Shown: piece after piece, positions 17,849 through 26,345 of the stretch
Numbering within the stretch: the first letter of the stretch is position 1
How the letters are laid out: the number at the start of each line of letters is the position of its first letter
NCBI GenBank assembly: GCA_027307195.1
Contig: DAHUXL010000009.1
Coordinates: forward strand, 1-40,429
Direction of reading: 5' to 3'
From: Rhodanobacter sp.
GTDB taxonomy: Bacteria > Pseudomonadota > Gammaproteobacteria > Xanthomonadales > Rhodanobacteraceae
Length of the DNA stretch: 40,429 nucleotides
The notes under the pieces: model-generated
The model's input: the letters and a program-made list of their open reading frames with translations, nothing else
What the model was told of the DNA's origin: nothing
Databases searched by the model: none
Translations under genes and position numbers: made by a program

Positions 17849-17852
<4 letters not shown>
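17217..17852 (+). CDS. ygfA: 5-formyltetrahydrofolate cyclo-ligase
   Basis: It converts 5-formyl-THF with ATP to 5,10-methenyl-THF, returning the storage form to the active folate pool. The 211 residues start at a GTG (MDATAQRHELRQRLADQRRAL), with GGAG about 11 bases upstream. Motifs are the N-terminal R...RR.L, the VIGKG.HLRF segment, GIPEPVEP, and the ATP-binding LLGFDRRGNRLGHGGGYYDR block. A Ser/Thr/Gly tail follows (195-211). It sits directly after 6S RNA, as in most gammaproteobacteria, and overlaps the EVE gene by 4 bases (ATGA). Confidence 0.95.
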
Positions 17853-18301
<449 letters not shown>

Positions 18302-18362
18302 CCAAGTCAGCCCCGCGCCATAGCCATCCACTGTCAGACAACCTCTTCCCGGAACCGATGTC

Positions 18363-19004
18363 ATGAGCAACGCCAACGAAAAACGCCAGGCCGGTGAGGC
18401 CGCGATCCGCTACATCGAGGACGGCGCCATCGTCGGCGTCGGCACCGGTTCCACCGTGGCGTTCTTCATCGACGCGCTGGCCGACCTGAAGGATCGCATC
18501 CAGGGCGCGGTGTCCAGCTCGGAGCAGTCCACCGCGCAGCTGAAGCGCCTCGGCATTCCGGTGCTCGACCTCAACAGCGCCGGCCCGCTGACGATCTACA
18601 TCGACGGCGCCGACGAATGCGACCCGTACAAGCGTCTGATCAAGGGCGGCGGCGCCGCGCTCACGCGCGAGAAGATCGTCGCGGCGGCCAGCGAGAAATT
18701 CGTCTGCATCATCGACTCCAGCAAGCGGGTCGACCTGCTCGGCAAGTTTCCGGTGCCGATCGAGGTGATCCCGATGGCGCGCAGCCTGATCGGCCGCGAG
18801 ATCGTCAAGCGCGGCGGCCAGCCGGTGTGGCGTGACGGCGTGGTTACCGACAACGGCAACTGGATCATCGACGTGCACGGTTGGCAGATCGCCGATCCGG
18901 CCGCGCTGGAAAGCGATCTCAATCAATTGCCCGGCATCGTCACCGTCGGCCTGTTCGCGCGCCGACCGGCCGACGTTGTGCTGATCGGCGATCGCGAGAT
19001 GTAA
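18363..19004 (+). CDS. rpiA: Ribose-5-phosphate isomerase A
   Basis: It interconverts ribose-5-phosphate and ribulose-5-phosphate in the non-oxidative pentose phosphate pathway. The 213 residues compare with 219 in E. coli. Motifs are the substrate loop VGVGTGSTV (about 24-32), [16 protein letters not shown] with the catalytic acid, and [14 protein letters not shown] with the catalytic lysine. It follows the EVE gene by 61 bp, a long enough gap for its own promoter, and converges on the ClC gene with 39 bp between stops. Confidence 0.97.
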   Translation: MSNANEKRQAGEAAIRYIEDGAIVGVGTGSTVAFFIDALADLKDRIQGAVSSSEQSTAQLKRLGIPVLDLNSAGPLTIYIDGADECDPYKRLIKGGGAALTREKIVAAASEKFVCIIDSSKRVDLLGKFPVPIEVIPMARSLIGREIVKRGGQPVWRDGVVTDNGNWIIDVHGWQIADPAALESDLNQLPGIVTVGLFARRPADVVLIGDREM

Positions 19005-19043
19005 TGGCAATGGCATCAGTCAGCGCTGACGCCATCCGTACGC

Positions 19044-20951
19044 TCAGCCGCCGCTCGACTTGACCGGGCGTTTCACCACCCGTCCCTTGCGGAAATGCAG
19101 ATGACGCCCGGAGTGCCGTGCCTCCTGCAGGCGCTGGCCATGTGCAGTGAGAATGTCGCCGCGGGTGAGGATGCCGACCAGCAGGTGCGGCGCCTCGTCG
19201 CCCACCACGATCAGGCGGCCGACGTTGTGCGCCACCATGTGATCGGCCGCCTCGCGCAATGAATGGTTTTCCTTCACCACGATCGGCTCGCGCAGCACCA
19301 GTTCGCCCAACGATAACGTGTAGTGCCATTGCGGATCGAGCAGGGTACGACGGGTCAGCACGCCGCGCACGTGGCCTGCTTCATCAATCACCGGATAGCC
19401 CTGATGCTGCATGTCGGGCAGACCTTCGTTGAACCAGCGGCGCACCTCGGCCAGCGTCTGCGTGGTGCGCAGGGTCACTACTTCGTGCGTGCAGGCATCG
19501 CGCACCACCACCTGATCCAGATAATCGGCGGCGTATTCGGCCGGCACGCGAACACCGCGACGGGCGATCTTCTCGGTCATGATGGTGTTGCGCATCAGCA
19601 GCGCGGAAATCAGATACGCCGCGGTGCAACCGCCGAGCAGGGGCAGCAGCCCCGCCGGCTGGCCGGTGGTCTCGAACGCGAACACCACCGCCGTCAATAG
19701 CGCGCGCGCGGAGCCGGCGAAGATCGCCGCCATGCCGACCAGCGCGGCGATGCGCGGATCGATACCGAATTGCGGCGCCAGCGCGGCGATGCCCAGACCG
19801 AGCAGCGCGCCCAGCGCGCCGCCGATCGTGAACAACGGCGCCAGCGTACCGCCGGAGGTGCCGCTGCCCAGCGCGATCGACCACGACAGGAATTTCATCA
19901 CGCACAGGAACGCCAACGCACTCAGGGTGAGCTGGCCGGACACGATGTCCTCGATGTTGCTGTAGCCCACGCCCAGCGTCAGCGGCGCGAAATAGCCAAC
20001 CACACCCACCGCGACGCCACCGATCGCCGGCCACCACATCCAGTGGATCGGCAGCTTCTCGAACACGTCCTCGATGCCGTAGACGATCCGCGTCACACCC
20101 ACACTGATCAAGCCGAGCAAGGCACCGATGCCGACATACGCAAGCAGCGCGATCAGGCCCGGCGTGGCCAGCGTCGGCATCGCGAACACTGGCGCCGAAC
20201 CCACCGTGGCATAGCGCACGCCGGTTGCCGCCACGGTCGCCAGCGCTACCGGAATCAGCGAGCGCGGGCGCAGCTCGAACAGCAGCAGCTCGATCGCCAG
20301 CACCACCGCCGCGACCGGCGAGCCGAATACCGCCGCCATGCCTGCCGCCGCACCGGCCGCCAGCAGCACCTTGCGCTCGGCGCCGGTCACATGCAGCAGC
20401 TGGCCGACGAATGAACCCAGCGCGCCACCGGTAGCGATGATCGGGCCTTCCGCGCCGAACGGGCCACCGGTGCCGATCGCGATTGCCGAGGAAATCGGCT
20501 TCAGGAAGGTGATCCGTGGCGGGATCTTCGACTCGTTGAGCAGCACCTGCTCCATCGCCTCCGGAATGCCGTGGCCGCGGATCGCACGGGAACCCCAGCG
20601 TGCCATCACGCCCACGATCAGGCCGCCGATCACCGGCACCGCGATCACCCACAATCCCAGATGGTTATCGGCCGGCGAACTGAATGCCGTCGACACCCGG
20701 CCATAGAACGCCAGGTTCGTCACCAGTCCGATCAATGCGGTGAGGATGCGGGCGATGAAGGCCGCCGCCACGCCCAGCAGCACCGCCACCGCCGTGATCC
20801 GCAACACGCGCCGATCCACCAGGGTCGAGCGGCGCGGCATGCGGGTGGCATCCAGCGTCACACCGAGCGAAGGCGACAGCGGCAACGCATCAGTACTGCC
20901 CTCAAGACGCACACCCGGAGGCGACGCCGGCTTTTCAGTTTCGGAGGTCAT
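19044..20951 (-). CDS. ClC-family chloride channel/antiporter with C-terminal CBS pair
   Basis: 635 residues from MTSETEKP (ATG at 20951). After a polar N-terminal 55 residues comes a ClC membrane domain with about 10-12 hydrophobic segments, ending near residue 475. Two CBS domains occupy about 485-545 and 555-615. The ion-path motifs are G-H-G-I-P (usually GSGIP), G-A-E-G-P (usually GREGP, gating glutamate kept) and GSGTSGGTLAP. Loss of the central serine in GSGIP occurs in other bacterial ClC-CBS proteins. Whether it is a channel or a Cl-/H+ exchanger cannot be told. The frame is open for another 126 codons upstream, but that part translates repeat DNA and is excluded. Confidence 0.9.
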   Translation of the reverse strand: MTSETEKPASPPGVRLEGSTDALPLSPSLGVTLDATRMPRRSTLVDRRVLRITAVAVLLGVAAAFIARILTALIGLVTNLAFYGRVSTAFSSPADNHLGLWVIAVPVIGGLIVGVMARWGSRAIRGHGIPEAMEQVLLNESKIPPRITFLKPISSAIAIGTGGPFGAEGPIIATGGALGSFVGQLLHVTGAERKVLLAAGAAAGMAAVFGSPVAAVVLAIELLLFELRPRSLIPVALATVAATGVRYATVGSAPVFAMPTLATPGLIALLAYVGIGALLGLISVGVTRIVYGIEDVFEKLPIHWMWWPAIGGVAVGVVGYFAPLTLGVGYSNIEDIVSGQLTLSALAFLCVMKFLSWSIALGSGTSGGTLAPLFTIGGALGALLGLGIAALAPQFGIDPRIAALVGMAAIFAGSARALLTAVVFAFETTGQPAGLLPLLGGCTAAYLISALLMRNTIMTEKIARRGVRVPAEYAADYLDQVVVRDACTHEVVTLRTTQTLAEVRRWFNEGLPDMQHQGYPVIDEAGHVRGVLTRRTLLDPQWHYTLSLGELVLREPIVVKENHSLREAADHMVAHNVGRLIVVGDEAPHLLVGILTRGDILTAHGQRLQEARHSGRHLHFRKGRVVKRPVKSSGG

Positions 20952-21093
20952 CGATTTGCCGCAAGACGAAAGCCGAAATTCTACGCTGGCGGCTTGAGGA
21001 ACCGAAGAGGCAGGATTTTGCGAACGACGGGTCTCGGTCTCTTTTCGGGAAAGCAAAAGACACAAAGACGCGAATTGAAGATAGAGGTGGCCG

Positions 21094-21191
21094 GGAGACC
21101 AGGATTGCTTGCCCCATCCATGGGCCAAACCCCGCTGCGCAGAGCCCGCCTTCGGCTGTCCAACAAGTAGTTCCAGACGACAAGTCGACTG
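21094..21191. repeat. Degenerate tRNA-associated repeat, copy A
   Basis: About 98 bp matching copy B (21293-21393) with small indels. Shared blocks in order: GGAGA(C/T)C.GGATTG, CCCATCCATG, CGCTGCGC, CGGCTGTCCAA, GTTCCAGACGA and GTCGA. On the minus strand its end (CAATCCTGGTCTCCC) resembles the T-arm and acceptor of the nearby tRNA-Gln. No convincing gene is present in 20952-21454; open frames there only translate these repeats. Confidence 0.75.
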
Positions 21192-21292
21192 CGAAGGCAG
21201 GATGCCGGAACGAACATCGGCGCGGCCGATGGCCCGAAGAGCGAGGCACGGGAAGTCGGTAGCTTGGTCTGCGGAGGGGAGCGACGCGGAGG

Positions 21293-21393
21293 GGAGATCG
21301 GGATTGTTCGTCCCATCCATGAGACTCACCCTTCGCTGCGCTCAGGGCCAGCCTGCGGCTGTCCAAAATCGTTCCAGACGATTTTGTCGAATG
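21293..21393. repeat. Degenerate tRNA-associated repeat, copy B
   Basis: About 101 bp, offset 199 bp from copy A and sharing its blocks. It also holds a small hairpin AAAATCGTTCCAGACGATTTT near 21365-21385 that copy A has largely lost. The DNA before each copy is weakly similar too (GAAG(A)GGCAGGAT at about 21004 and 21193), so the full unit may be close to 199 bp. Confidence 0.75.
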
Positions 21394-21394
21394 T

Positions 21395-21417
21395 GGTTGA
21401 CTCCCGTACCCCAGCCA
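21395..21417 (+). repeat. tRNA 3'-end-like remnant
   Basis: Read on the plus strand this 23-base stretch begins GGTTGACTCC and ends CCCCAGCCA. It resembles the T-loop/acceptor/CCA end of tRNA-Gln, whose own 3' end runs GGTTCGAATCC...CCCAGCCA on the opposite strand. No 5' half of a tRNA accompanies it. Confidence 0.5.
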
Positions 21418-21462
21418 AAATAAAAAACCCGCCACAAAGGCGGGTTTTTTATTTTGGCTGGG
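21410..21462. terminator. Bidirectional terminator within a 24-bp-arm inverted repeat
   Basis: The arms are 21410-21433 and 21439-21462, perfectly complementary, with loop ACAAA. The centre is a classic terminator: AAAAAACCCGCC / GGCGGGTTTTTT, working in both directions. The outer part of the right arm is the 3' end of tRNA-Gln itself (CCCAGCCA on the minus strand). It should end tRNA-Gln (and any rpsI read-through) transcription on the minus strand. Confidence 0.85.
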
Positions 21463-21528
21463 AGACTAGGATTCGAACCTAGATAGACAGCGTCAGAGGC
21501 TGTCGTCCTACCGTTAGACGATCTCCCA
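21455..21528 (-). tRNA. tRNA-Gln (anticodon CTG)
   Basis: A 74-base tRNA including encoded CCA. The acceptor stem TGGGAGA/TCTCCCA has the U1-A72 pair typical of tRNA-Gln. Next come a D-arm with TCTAACGGTAGGAC, an anticodon stem ACAGC/GCTGT with loop CTCTGAC (anticodon CTG, reads CAG), the T-arm CTAGG TTCGAAT CCTAG and discriminator G. It lies 67 bp after rpsI on the same strand and may be co-transcribed. Confidence 0.97.
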
Positions 21529-21595
21529 AAAACAGCTGGATCGATGCGCTCTGACCGTTGGTGCATCGAACCACAACGCGAATCCCGCAGGGGAA

Positions 21596-21988
21596 TTAGC
21601 GCTTGGAGAACTGGGTTGCGCGACGTGCCTTGTGCAGACCGACCTTCTTGCGCTCGACTTCGCGGGCATCGCGGGTCACGAAACCGGCCTTGCGCAGCGG
21701 CGATTTCAGGGTTTCATCATATTCGATCAGCGCGCGGGCGATGCCGAGGCGGATCGCACCGGCCTGACCGGTGATGCCACCGCCGGCAACCGTCACCTTG
21801 ATGTCGAACTTCTCGGTGTTCTGGGTCAGTTCGAGCGGCTGGCGCACGATCATGCACGAGGTCTCGCGACCGAAAAAGGCCTCAAGCGTCTTGCCGTTGA
21901 CTTCGATCGCGCCCTTGCCCTTGCGCAGGAACACGCGGGCGGCGGAGGTTTTGCGGCGGCCAGTGCCGTAGTTCTGCTGGATCGTCAT
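21596..21988 (-). CDS. rpsI: Small ribosomal subunit protein uS9
   Basis: 130 residues, the length of E. coli S9. It starts [21 protein letters not shown] and ends in the basic [17 protein letters not shown] tail that reaches the P-site tRNA. An AAGGA site overlaps the rplM stop, 9 bases upstream. It forms the universal rplM-rpsI pair. Confidence 0.99.
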   Translation of the reverse strand: MTIQQNYGTGRRKTSAARVFLRKGKGAIEVNGKTLEAFFGRETSCMIVRQPLELTQNTEKFDIKVTVAGGGITGQAGAIRLGIARALIEYDETLKSPLRKAGFVTRDAREVERKKVGLHKARRATQFSKR

Positions 21989-21997
21989 GATGATTCC

Positions 21998-22426
21998 TTA
22001 GAGTTCCAGCGCCTGCGGCTGCTGTGCGGTATGCGGATGCTCGGCACCGCCGTAGACCTTGAGCTTGCGGTACATCTCGCGGCCCAGCGGGTTCTTCGGC
22101 AGCATGCCCTTGACGGCGATCTCGATCACGCGCTCCGGGTAGGTCGCCAGCAGATCCTTCAGACTGGTCGTCTTCAGGTTGCCGATGTAGCCGGTGAAGC
22201 GGTGGTACTTCTTGTCGTCCAGCTTGGCACCGGTGACGTGCACCTTCTGCGCATTGATCACCACGATATAATCGCCGGTGTCGCAATGCGGGGTGTATTC
22301 CGGCTTGTGCTTGCCGCGCAGACGACGGGCGATTTCGGTCGACAGGCGACCGAGCGTCTTGTTCGTGGCGTCGACCACGAACCAGTCGCGCTTGACGTTG
22401 TCTGCATTGGCGCTAAACGTTTTCAT
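21998..22426 (-). CDS. rplM: Large ribosomal subunit protein uL13
   Basis: 142 residues from MKTFSA, exactly the E. coli L13 length. Signatures are [37 protein letters not shown] and a central [19 protein letters not shown] block. The frame is open upstream, but that part lies in the divergent promoter region. No strong Shine-Dalgarno sequence precedes the ATG, while a small hairpin does, which fits the feedback control known for this operon in E. coli. Confidence 0.99.
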   Translation of the reverse strand: MKTFSANADNVKRDWFVVDATNKTLGRLSTEIARRLRGKHKPEYTPHCDTGDYIVVINAQKVHVTGAKLDDKKYHRFTGYIGNLKTTSLKDLLATYPERVIEIAVKGMLPKNPLGREMYRKLKVYGGAEHPHTAQQPQALEL

Positions 22427-22444
22427 TTCAGAATACCTGTTCTG

Positions 22445-22458
22445 CCGCCGTGAGGCGG
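22445..22458 (-). promoter_or_regulatory. Small hairpin in the rplM leader
   Basis: On the minus strand CCGCC-TCAC-GGCGG forms a 5-bp stem with a 4-base loop, 18 bases ahead of the rplM ATG. E. coli L13 represses its own operon through the leader mRNA; whether this hairpin is the L13 target here is only a possibility. Confidence 0.3.
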
Positions 22459-22556
22459 TACGCGTAATCGGTGGATCAAAGGCGCGAGATGATAGCGGAG
22501 CCGTCATCCATGGCGCAAGCCCACCGACCGGCGGGCTGTGAGCTGGCAATGATAGC

Positions 22557-23774
22557 ATGATGAGCATGCCGCTTGAAAAGTCCCCCCAGCTCGCGCCTGT
22601 CGGCCGCATCGCCGAACTGGCCGACCAATGCGTGCAATGCGGGCTGTGCCTGCCGGTTTGCCCCACTTACGCGCTGGATCGGAACGAGGCGGAATCGCCA
22701 CGCGGGCGCATCGCCATCGCCTCGGCCCTGGCCCGCGGACTGGTCGACCCCACCGCCGGGCTGCGCGAACACCTGGATCACTGCCTGGGCTGTCTGAACT
22801 GTGAAAAAGTCTGCCCAGCCAACGTGCAGTATGGCGAATTACTGATCGAAACCCGCGCTCTGCTGGGGCCGGCACCGCGACGGCCACGGCTGCTGTTGAA
22901 CGTGATCAAGCGGCCCGCACTGATGCGCGCACTACGTCGATTCGGCGGCTGGCTTGCGCTGCGGCGCTGGAAGAACGGGCTGGCGCAACGCCTGCCAGTG
23001 CACTCGCCTTGGCGTGCCGCCTTATTCAACTTGCCGACCAAGGCTCCGGCCACACCTGTTCGAATCAGCGGCAATGACCGTCAGCAACCGCGACTCGCGC
23101 TGTTTCCCGGCTGCGTGGCCAGCGTCGACGATGCACAGGCGCAACAGGCCGCGATTACCCTGCTGCAGGCGGCGGGTTTCCACGTCAGCGTGCTGCCGGC
23201 GTTCTGCTGCGGAGCGATGGACCTGCATGGCGGCGCCACAGCAGCAGCCGAACAGGCCGCGCAGTGCGTGCGCCAAGCCTGGGACTCCAGCGGTGCCAGC
23301 CAGTTGCTCTCGGTGACGCCCGGCTGCCTCGGTACGCTGCGTCGCGCCCTGCCCGGTGTCAGCGTGCTCGATCCGGTGGAGCTGCTGGCGACACGTGCCG
23401 AATCGCTGCATTTCCGCCCGCTGGCGCAACGGGTGGCACTGCATCTGCCGTGCACGCAGATCAACGTGGCACGTACCGATGTGGCCCTGCTGCAATTGCT
23501 GCGCCGCGTCCCCGGACTTGAAGTGCTCTCGTTACCACGACCGCCGTATTGCTGTGGCGCGGCCGGCAGCCACCTGCTGGAGTTTCCCGAACGCGCCGCG
23601 CAGCTGCGCGACGCGACGTTGCGGCAAGCCGCCACACTGGAACCGCAGCAGCTGTTGTCGTCCAATATCGGTTGTCGCCTGCACCTGGCCACCGGCATCG
23701 ACCAGCAAGGCCTGCGCTGGCCCAGCCTGCATCCGCTGACCCTGCTGGCCCAGCAACTCGAACATCGTCATTGA
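22557..23774 (+). CDS. glcF: GlcF-like iron-sulfur protein (two 4Fe-4S clusters plus two CCG domains)
   Basis: The 405 residues (E. coli GlcF 407) carry two ferredoxin motifs, C25-x2-C28-x2-C31-x3-C35-P and C76-x2-C79-x2-C82-x3-C86-P. Two cysteine-rich CCG domains follow: LFPGC...[10 protein letters not shown] (about 180-225) and HLPCTQ...[13 protein letters not shown] (about 300-345). This is the layout of glycolate/lactate oxidase iron-sulfur subunits, which pass electrons from a flavoprotein partner to the quinone pool. No glcD or glcE is adjacent, so the partner and substrate are unknown and the gene symbol marks the family only. It is followed by coq7 after 13 bases. Confidence 0.75.
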   Translation: MMSMPLEKSPQLAPVGRIAELADQCVQCGLCLPVCPTYALDRNEAESPRGRIAIASALARGLVDPTAGLREHLDHCLGCLNCEKVCPANVQYGELLIETRALLGPAPRRPRLLLNVIKRPALMRALRRFGGWLALRRWKNGLAQRLPVHSPWRAALFNLPTKAPATPVRISGNDRQQPRLALFPGCVASVDDAQAQQAAITLLQAAGFHVSVLPAFCCGAMDLHGGATAAAEQAAQCVRQAWDSSGASQLLSVTPGCLGTLRRALPGVSVLDPVELLATRAESLHFRPLAQRVALHLPCTQINVARTDVALLQLLRRVPGLEVLSLPRPPYCCGAAGSHLLEFPERAAQLRDATLRQAATLEPQQLLSSNIGCRLHLATGIDQQGLRWPSLHPLTLLAQQLEHRH

Positions 23775-23787
23775 AACAGGAACGCCC

Positions 23788-24429
23788 ATGAACGTCCGTA
23801 CGCTGAACCCGCTCGACCGACTGCTGGTCGGCTGCGAACGCGCGCTGGAAGCGATCGCTGGTTCGCCGCAGGCGCATCGGCACTCGCCCGCCGCCGGTCT
23901 GGCCGAAGCGGAGCTGGACGAGACCGAACGCCGTCATGCCGCCGGCCTGATGCGGATCAACCATACCGGCGAGGTCTGCGCACAGGCGCTGTATTTCGGC
24001 CAGGCCGCACTGGCGCGAGACGCCGACAATCGCCAGCACCTGTTGCATGCAGCCGCCGAGGAAACCGATCATCTGGCCTGGTGCGCCCAGCGCCTGCAGC
24101 AGCTGGACAGTCGCCCGAGCCTCCTCAATCCGCTGTGGTATGCAGGCAGCTATGCGATTGGGGCGGCCGCCGCACTGGCCGGCGATCCAGTCAGCCTCGG
24201 CTTCGTGGTCGAAACCGAACGGCAGGTGGAAGCGCACCTGGCCGAACATCTGGAAGAACTGCCTGCGCAGGACGAGCGCTCACGCGCCGTGCTGACGCAG
24301 ATGCAAACCGACGAGATCCGCCATGCGCAGGCGGCGCAGCAACGCGGCGGCATCGAACTGCCGTTCCCGCTACCGCAGCTGATGCATCTCAGTTCAATGG
24401 TGATGAAGGCAGTGGCGTATCGAGTTTGA
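23788..24429 (+). CDS. coq7: Coq7, 3-demethoxyubiquinol 3-hydroxylase
   Basis: A di-iron monooxygenase for the last ring hydroxylation of ubiquinone synthesis, replacing UbiF in this lineage. The 213 residues form a ferritin-like helical bundle with the metal motifs [13 protein letters not shown] (about 57-69), EETDH (about 91-95), [10 protein letters not shown] (about 140-149) and DEIRHA (about 174-179). A membrane-associating hydrophobic segment is near 118-135. It is 13 bases after the GlcF-like gene and followed by a bidirectional terminator. Quinone synthesis and a quinone-linked iron-sulfur protein in one transcript is a sensible pairing. Confidence 0.95.
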   Translation: MNVRTLNPLDRLLVGCERALEAIAGSPQAHRHSPAAGLAEAELDETERRHAAGLMRINHTGEVCAQALYFGQAALARDADNRQHLLHAAAEETDHLAWCAQRLQQLDSRPSLLNPLWYAGSYAIGAAAALAGDPVSLGFVVETERQVEAHLAEHLEELPAQDERSRAVLTQMQTDEIRHAQAAQQRGGIELPFPLPQLMHLSSMVMKAVAYRV

Positions 24430-24482
24430 TGGGCACGTCGCCTCGGGCAGCCCTTTCGCGAGCACCGACCCCTCACTTCAGT

Positions 24483-24503
24483 CCTCTCCCCACAGGGGAG
24501 AGG
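24483..24503. repeat. Small palindromic intergenic element
   Basis: CCTCTCCCC-ACA-GGGGAGAGG, a perfect 9-bp stem with a 3-base loop. The same GGGGAGAGG palindrome is common between genes in many GC-rich Proteobacteria. It lacks a U-tract and lies just before the terminator at 24512-24537. Confidence 0.5.
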
Positions 24504-24511
24504 AGGCAAGA

Positions 24512-24537
24512 AAAAACCCGCCTTCCGGCGGGTTTTT
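24512..24537. terminator. Bidirectional rho-independent terminator between coq7 and speD
   Basis: AAAAACCCGCC (24512-24522) / GGCGGGTTTTT (24527-24537) with loop TTCC. It serves the convergent coq7 (plus) and speD (minus) transcripts; speD ends two bases beyond it. Confidence 0.88.
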
Positions 24538-24539
24538 CG

Positions 24540-25325
24540 TCACATCAGGTTGCGGCCGTGGAACAGTTCCTCGATCTCGCGGCGCAGCAGCTGCTCGATG
24601 CGCTGGCGTTCCTTGAACGAGAGATCGTCGGCGTGCGCCTCGAACAGGTAAGTGTCGAGGTCGAAGTCCTTGATGTGCATCTTCGTGTGGAACATGTTTT
24701 CCTGGTACACGTTGACGTCGAACATCTCGTACTTCTGGCGAATGTGTTTGGCCAGGTAATCCTGCACCGAATTGATCTTGTGGTCGATGAAGTGCTTCTT
24801 GCCCTTCACGTCGCGGGTAAAGCCGCGCACGCGGTAGTCGGCGATCACGATGTCCGACTCGAAACTGTCGATCAGGTAGTTCAACGCCTTCAGCGGCGAG
24901 ATCACGCCGCAGGTGGCCACGTCGATGTCCGCGCGGAACGTCGCGATGCCGTTGTGCGGATGCGTTTCCGGGTAGGTATGGACGGTGATGTGGCTCTTGT
25001 CCATGTGCGCGACGACGGCACCGGAAATGGTGTCGCGGCCGAGCTTCTCGACCACCGGCTCCTCGGAGATCAGCATGGTCACCGAGGCGCCCTGCGGGTC
25101 GTAATCCTGGCGCGCGATGTTGAGGATGTTCGCGCCGATGATCTCGGCCACGTCGGTAAGGATCTGGGTCAGCCGGTCGGCATCGTACTGCTCATCGATG
25201 TACTCGATGTAGCGGCGACGCTGTTCCTCGGACACCGCGTAGCAGATGTCGTAGATGTTGAAGCTCAACGCCTTGGTCAGGTTGTTGAAACCCTGCAGGC
25301 GCAGACGGGGAAGTGGTTTGACCAC
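24540..25325 (-). CDS. speD: S-adenosylmethionine decarboxylase proenzyme
   Basis: It makes decarboxylated SAM, the aminopropyl donor for spermidine. The proenzyme cleaves itself to form a pyruvoyl cofactor. The 261 residues (E. coli 264) start at a GTG, giving [20 protein letters not shown]. The self-cleavage site is Lys110-Ser111 in [12 protein letters not shown]. Other blocks are [36 protein letters not shown]-like [22 protein letters not shown] and VNVYQEN.FHTKM. It is divergent from clp with about 290 bp between start codons; no speE is nearby. Confidence 0.97.
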   Translation of the reverse strand: MVKPLPRLRLQGFNNLTKALSFNIYDICYAVSEEQRRRYIEYIDEQYDADRLTQILTDVAEIIGANILNIARQDYDPQGASVTMLISEEPVVEKLGRDTISGAVVAHMDKSHITVHTYPETHPHNGIATFRADIDVATCGVISPLKALNYLIDSFESDIVIADYRVRGFTRDVKGKKHFIDHKINSVQDYLAKHIRQKYEMFDVNVYQENMFHTKMHIKDFDLDTYLFEAHADDLSFKERQRIEQLLRREIEELFHGRNLM

Positions 25326-25375
25326 GGACGGCTCTCCATGACCGGACTTCGGTCAGCAGTAGAGGCGGGTTAGCG

Positions 25376-25432
25376 ACAAGGGTCCCCGCAGAATGGTGTG
25401 GAGTACAGGCAGGTAGCCTGCACGACCCTTGT
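25376..25432 (-). promoter_or_regulatory. Structured element in the speD leader
   Basis: Outer arms ACAAGGGTC (25376-25384) / GACCCTTGT (25424-25432) enclose an inner hairpin CAGGC-AGGTA-GCCTG (25406-25420). It lies about 50 bases before the speD start on the minus strand, where it would be part of the 5' untranslated mRNA. The rest of 25326-25616 holds the divergent speD/clp promoters, not resolved in detail. Confidence 0.35.
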
Positions 25433-25616
25433 GAACGGTGCGCGACAGGCTCGTCGCCACCGAAAGACTGCGAAGTATGCGGCAAAATGAAATGAAATTG
25501 AACCTTCGGCAAGCCGTCCGGGTTTGCCATAATGCCAATCTTGCAATGTGGTTACGGGCACACACGCCGCGGCTGCAGCAGCGGCCACAGCAAAACACGC
25601 ATCTTCGGGGATCATC

Positions 25617-26312
25617 GTGGCGCAACTTAAATACCAGCTCCAACAGGCTTTCGAGCGCTCGCAGGCTCCACTCGGCTTTGCCCCCGATCCTGCCGCGATG
25701 GAACGCTTCCTCGGGCTGTGCCATCGCCGCCGCTATCCCGGCAAGACCGCGATCATCCGGCCGGGTGATCCGGCCAACACGCTGTACTACGTGATCGATG
25801 GTTCGCTAGCGGTATGCACCGAGGACGAGCAGGGTCGCGAACTGATTCTTGCCTACATCAGCCGCGGCCAGTTCATCGGGGAGATGGGGCTGTTCGTGGA
25901 GCAGGCGCAGCGCGAGTCGATGGTGCGCACACGCACGCCGTGCGAGATGGCCGAGATCAGCTACGAGCGTCTGTTCCAGCTGATGGAAGGTCCACTGCGC
26001 GATGAGTGCCCGAAGATCCTGTTCGCGATCGGCGCCCAGCTCACCAATCGCCTCTTGCGCACCTCGCGTCAGGTCAGCCGGATGGCGTTCATGGACGTCA
26101 CCAACCGGATCTCGCGCACGCTGCTGGACCTGTGCCAGGAACCGGATTCGATGACCCACCCGGACGGCACCCAGATCCGCATCTCCCGCCAGGAAGTGAG
26201 CCGCATCGTCGGCTGCTCGCGCGAGATGGTCGGCCGCGTGCTCAAGCAGCTGGAAGAGCAGCGGATGATCGACGTCTCCGGCAAGACCATCGTCGTGCGC
26301 GGCACCCGCTAG
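25617..26312 (+). CDS. clp: Clp, CRP-family global transcription regulator
   Basis: The lineage-specific CRP homologue that in Xanthomonas controls virulence and exopolysaccharide genes and is antagonised by cyclic-di-GMP. It has 231 residues from the GTG at 25617 (Xanthomonas Clp 230), with GGGGA just upstream; an earlier GTG at 25548 would add an Ala-rich 23 residues. The effector domain shows RPGDPANTLYYVIDGS and FIGEMGLF, a dimer helix follows, and the C-terminal helix-turn-helix is SRQEVSRIVGCSREMVGRVLK. Of the cAMP contacts in E. coli CRP, the Glu72, Arg82, Thr127 and Ser128 equivalents are present but Ser83 is Glu. The ligand is therefore uncertain. Confidence 0.93.
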   Translation: MAQLKYQLQQAFERSQAPLGFAPDPAAMERFLGLCHRRRYPGKTAIIRPGDPANTLYYVIDGSLAVCTEDEQGRELILAYISRGQFIGEMGLFVEQAQRESMVRTRTPCEMAEISYERLFQLMEGPLRDECPKILFAIGAQLTNRLLRTSRQVSRMAFMDVTNRISRTLLDLCQEPDSMTHPDGTQIRISRQEVSRIVGCSREMVGRVLKQLEEQRMIDVSGKTIVVRGTR

Positions 26313-26345
26313 GGTTTGCATGGCGCACGTTTGCGGGCTGGCGTC

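Noticed and set aside
19011-19034. Palindrome GTCAGCGCTGAC between convergent rpiA and the ClC gene
   Set aside because: A perfect but short palindrome without a U-tract; it could help end transcription but cannot be supported as a terminator.
20935-21435. Minus-strand open frame of 166 codons between tRNA-Gln and the ClC gene
   Set aside because: Its translation comes from the two repeat copies and the terminator. The same kind of peptide recurs wherever such repeats occur, so it is not a gene.
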